DNA from: RGIG6353 sp045590615
Lineage (GTDB): Bacteria > Bacillota > Clostridia > Oscillospirales > SIG627
Length of the DNA: 6,230 bases
NCBI GenBank assembly: GCA_045590615.1
Contig: JAZNRH010000081.1
Location: forward strand, 1-6,230
Reading direction: 5' to 3'
Shown: positions 5,482 to 6,230 of the stretch, one piece after another
Numbering within the stretch: position 1 is the stretch's first letter
Layout of the letters: every line of letters starts with the position of its first letter
Notes under the pieces: generated by a model
Database searches by the model: none
Seen by the model: the letters and a program-made list of their open reading frames with translations, nothing else
Told to the model about the DNA's origin: nothing
Position numbers and translations under genes: made by a program

Positions 5482-5781
5482 ATGGATGAAAAGAAAATTG
5501 CTGTTGTATTCAAGGCATTTTGTGATGAAAATAGAGTAAGAATACTTGAAATACTGAAAACAGGTGAAAAATGTGCCTGTAAATTATTAGAAGAACTTAA
5601 TGTTACCCAACCAACACTATCGCACCATATGAAGATACTTTGTGATTCAGGTATTGTAGTAGGAAGAAAAGAAGGAAAATGGACACATTACTCCATATCT
5701 CCTGAAGGTGCCCAATATGCAAAAGATTATCTGAATACTTTATCAACAAGTAATTCAAAAGACAAGTCGTGTTGTAAATAG
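5482..5781 (+). CDS. arsR: ArsR/SmtB-family metalloid-responsive transcriptional repressor
   Basis: A 99-residue winged-helix repressor beginning MDEKKIAVVFKAF, counted from the ATG chosen on ribosome-binding-site grounds. An ATG nine bases earlier would add three residues. FCDENRVRILEIL is the usual first helix pair of the family. EKCACKLLEEL matches the ArsR metalloid-binding region (C-V-C-D-L in classic ArsR), with a Cys-x-Cys pair that could bind As(III) or Sb(III). TQPTLSHHMKIL is the DNA-recognition helix, and GRKEGKWTHYSIS is the wing. The last residues SCCK add two adjacent cysteines that could also contribute to thiol sensing. The gene is followed after 77 nt by an ArsP-type permease gene, which it probably controls from the operator at 5408-5435. 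Base composition is low in G+C (one 60-base line at 5521 has 19 G/C). A cadmium- or other metal-sensing relative is possible, but the CxC motif favours arsenic or antimony. Confidence 0.9.
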   Translation: MDEKKIAVVFKAFCDENRVRILEILKTGEKCACKLLEELNVTQPTLSHHMKILCDSGIVVGRKEGKWTHYSISPEGAQYAKDYLNTLSTSNSKDKSCCK

Positions 5782-5802
5782 TAAGGAATAACAACACGAC
5801 TT
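5764..5802 (+). other. Long perfect hairpin across the arsR stop codon
   Basis: AAGTCGTGTTGT (5764-5775) and ACAACACGACTT (5791-5802) form a perfect 12-bp stem around a 15-nt loop. The left arm encodes the end of arsR (K-S-C-C) and the loop holds its TAG stop. No U-run follows on the plus strand, so this is not a normal terminator. It could instead mark mRNA processing, 3'-end protection or partial attenuation that sets the ratio of repressor to permease. Confidence 0.65.
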
Positions 5803-5816
5803 ACTTAAAAACCAAT

Positions 5817-5841
5817 ATATAGATATATTTCTATATTTCTA
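5817..5841. promoter_or_regulatory. Possible second ArsR half-site before the permease gene
   Basis: ATATAG (5817-5822) and CTATAT (5831-5836) are inverted arms with an 8-base spacer. The right part CTATATTTCTA (5831-5841) matches CTATATGTGTA in the arsR operator (5426-5436) at 9 of 11 positions. It lies just before the permease ribosome binding site. The region is very AT-rich, so the similarity may be chance. Confidence 0.25.
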
Positions 5842-5844
5842 TTT

Positions 5845-5851
5845 AAGGAGG
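5845..5851 (+). promoter_or_regulatory. Strong ribosome binding site of the permease gene
   Basis: AAGGAGG lies 7 nt before the ATG at 5859. It is a full match to the anti-Shine-Dalgarno core and fixes the start. It is far stronger than the arsR site, suggesting that more permease than repressor is made from the shared message. Confidence 0.8.
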
Positions 5852-5858
5852 ATTTGCT

Positions 5859-6230
5859 ATGGAAATATTGCAAACAGGATGGAACTTTTTTCAAAATGAA
5901 ATTATAGGTATGAGGTGGCTCAATGTTCTCATAGGCAACTTGTTAAACGGGGTTGGAATAGATATCACAGGAAGAATTGGTGGTAGCATTCAATTCTTCC
6001 TATATGACATAATCAAAATTATGGTTCTGTTAGGTGTTCTGATTTTAATTATATCCTATATTCAAAGTTTCTTTCCACCTGAAAGAACTAAAAAGATACT
6101 TGGCAGATTTCGTGGTATAGGTGCAAATTGTATTGCAGCATTACTTGGAACAGTAACCCCATTTTGTTCCTGTTCTTCAATTCCGTTATTTATAGGCTTT
6201 ACAAGTGCAGGATTACCGCTTGGAGTAACG
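5859..6230 (+). CDS. ArsP/DUF318-type permease, N-terminal part (cut by window end)
   Basis: The frame is open from ATG 5859 to the window end, giving 124 residues without a stop. An N-terminal amphipathic part with IGNLLNGVGID is followed by a first clear membrane span (about residues 54-71, IKIMVLLGVLILIISYI), a charged loop PPERTKKILGRFRG, then a second span (about 82-112). The second span contains TPFCSCSSIPLFIGFTSAGLPLGVT, the hallmark 'V-T-P-F-C-S-C-S-S-I-P-L-F-I-G-F' stretch of the permease family PF03773, which includes the organoarsenical exporter ArsP. The CSC cysteines are expected to contact thiophilic substrates such as trivalent arsenic compounds. Full-length members are about 300-350 residues, so roughly 200 residues lie beyond the window. 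The position behind arsR, with probable co-transcription, supports metalloid or organoarsenical efflux across the cytoplasmic membrane. Substrate is inferred; the family also has members of unknown role. Confidence 0.88.
   Translation, partial: MEILQTGWNFFQNEIIGMRWLNVLIGNLLNGVGIDITGRIGGSIQFFLYDIIKIMVLLGVLILIISYIQSFFPPERTKKILGRFRGIGANCIAALLGTVTPFCSCSSIPLFIGFTSAGLPLGVT

Noticed and set aside
5603..5797. Minus-strand 64-residue frame opposite arsR
   Set aside because: It is a shadow of arsR, whose helix-turn-helix and CxC motifs are clear.

Overview
The window looks like chromosome from a Gram-positive, low-to-mid GC member of the Bacillota, most likely an anaerobic Clostridia-type gut bacterium. 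The signs are near-perfect AAGGAGA/AAGGAGG ribosome binding sites before most genes, consensus TTGACA/TATAAT promoters, and protein families that are common in such genomes. The species cannot be named from the sequence alone.

Layout, left to right. (1) Bases 2-298 (+) hold the C-terminal part of a P-loop kinase-like NTPase of the 'topology modulation protein / adenylate kinase-like' group, cut by the window edge. (2) A strong GAAA-loop hairpin at 325-356 sits between convergent genes and probably stops transcription from both sides. (3) Bases 372-5137 (-) hold a tight five-gene operon, read right to left: polysaccharide-deacetylase-like protein, DUF1080-like concanavalin-fold protein, DegT/DnrJ/EryC1/StrS aminotransferase, creatininase-family hydrolase, and Gfo/Idh/MocA oxidoreductase. 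(4) Bases 5138-5481 are an AT-rich control region without a supported gene. It holds two consensus promoters firing away from each other, several palindromes and an orphan leftward terminator. (5) Bases 5482-6230 (+) hold an ArsR-family repressor followed by the first 124 codons of an ArsP/DUF318-type permease, cut by the right edge.

The five-gene operon is the most interesting part. Its members combine a NodB-like fold, a keto-glycoside-hydrolase-like fold, PLP-dependent transamination, creatininase-type hydrolysis and NAD(P)-linked sugar or cyclitol oxidation. None has a visible signal peptide, and no transporter or regulator is encoded beside them in the window. I infer a cytoplasmic pathway acting on an amino-sugar, aminocyclitol or oxidised glycoside, either breaking it down or making it; the actual substrate cannot be read from the sequence. 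Three consecutive gene junctions have the same 14-nt spacing, with the ribosome binding site overlapping the preceding stop codon, so the genes are probably translated in a coordinated way.

The ArsR/permease pair is a metalloid-resistance type module. It is much richer in A+T than the operon and may have arrived by horizontal transfer. Its repressor probably binds an inverted repeat that covers its own -35 element.
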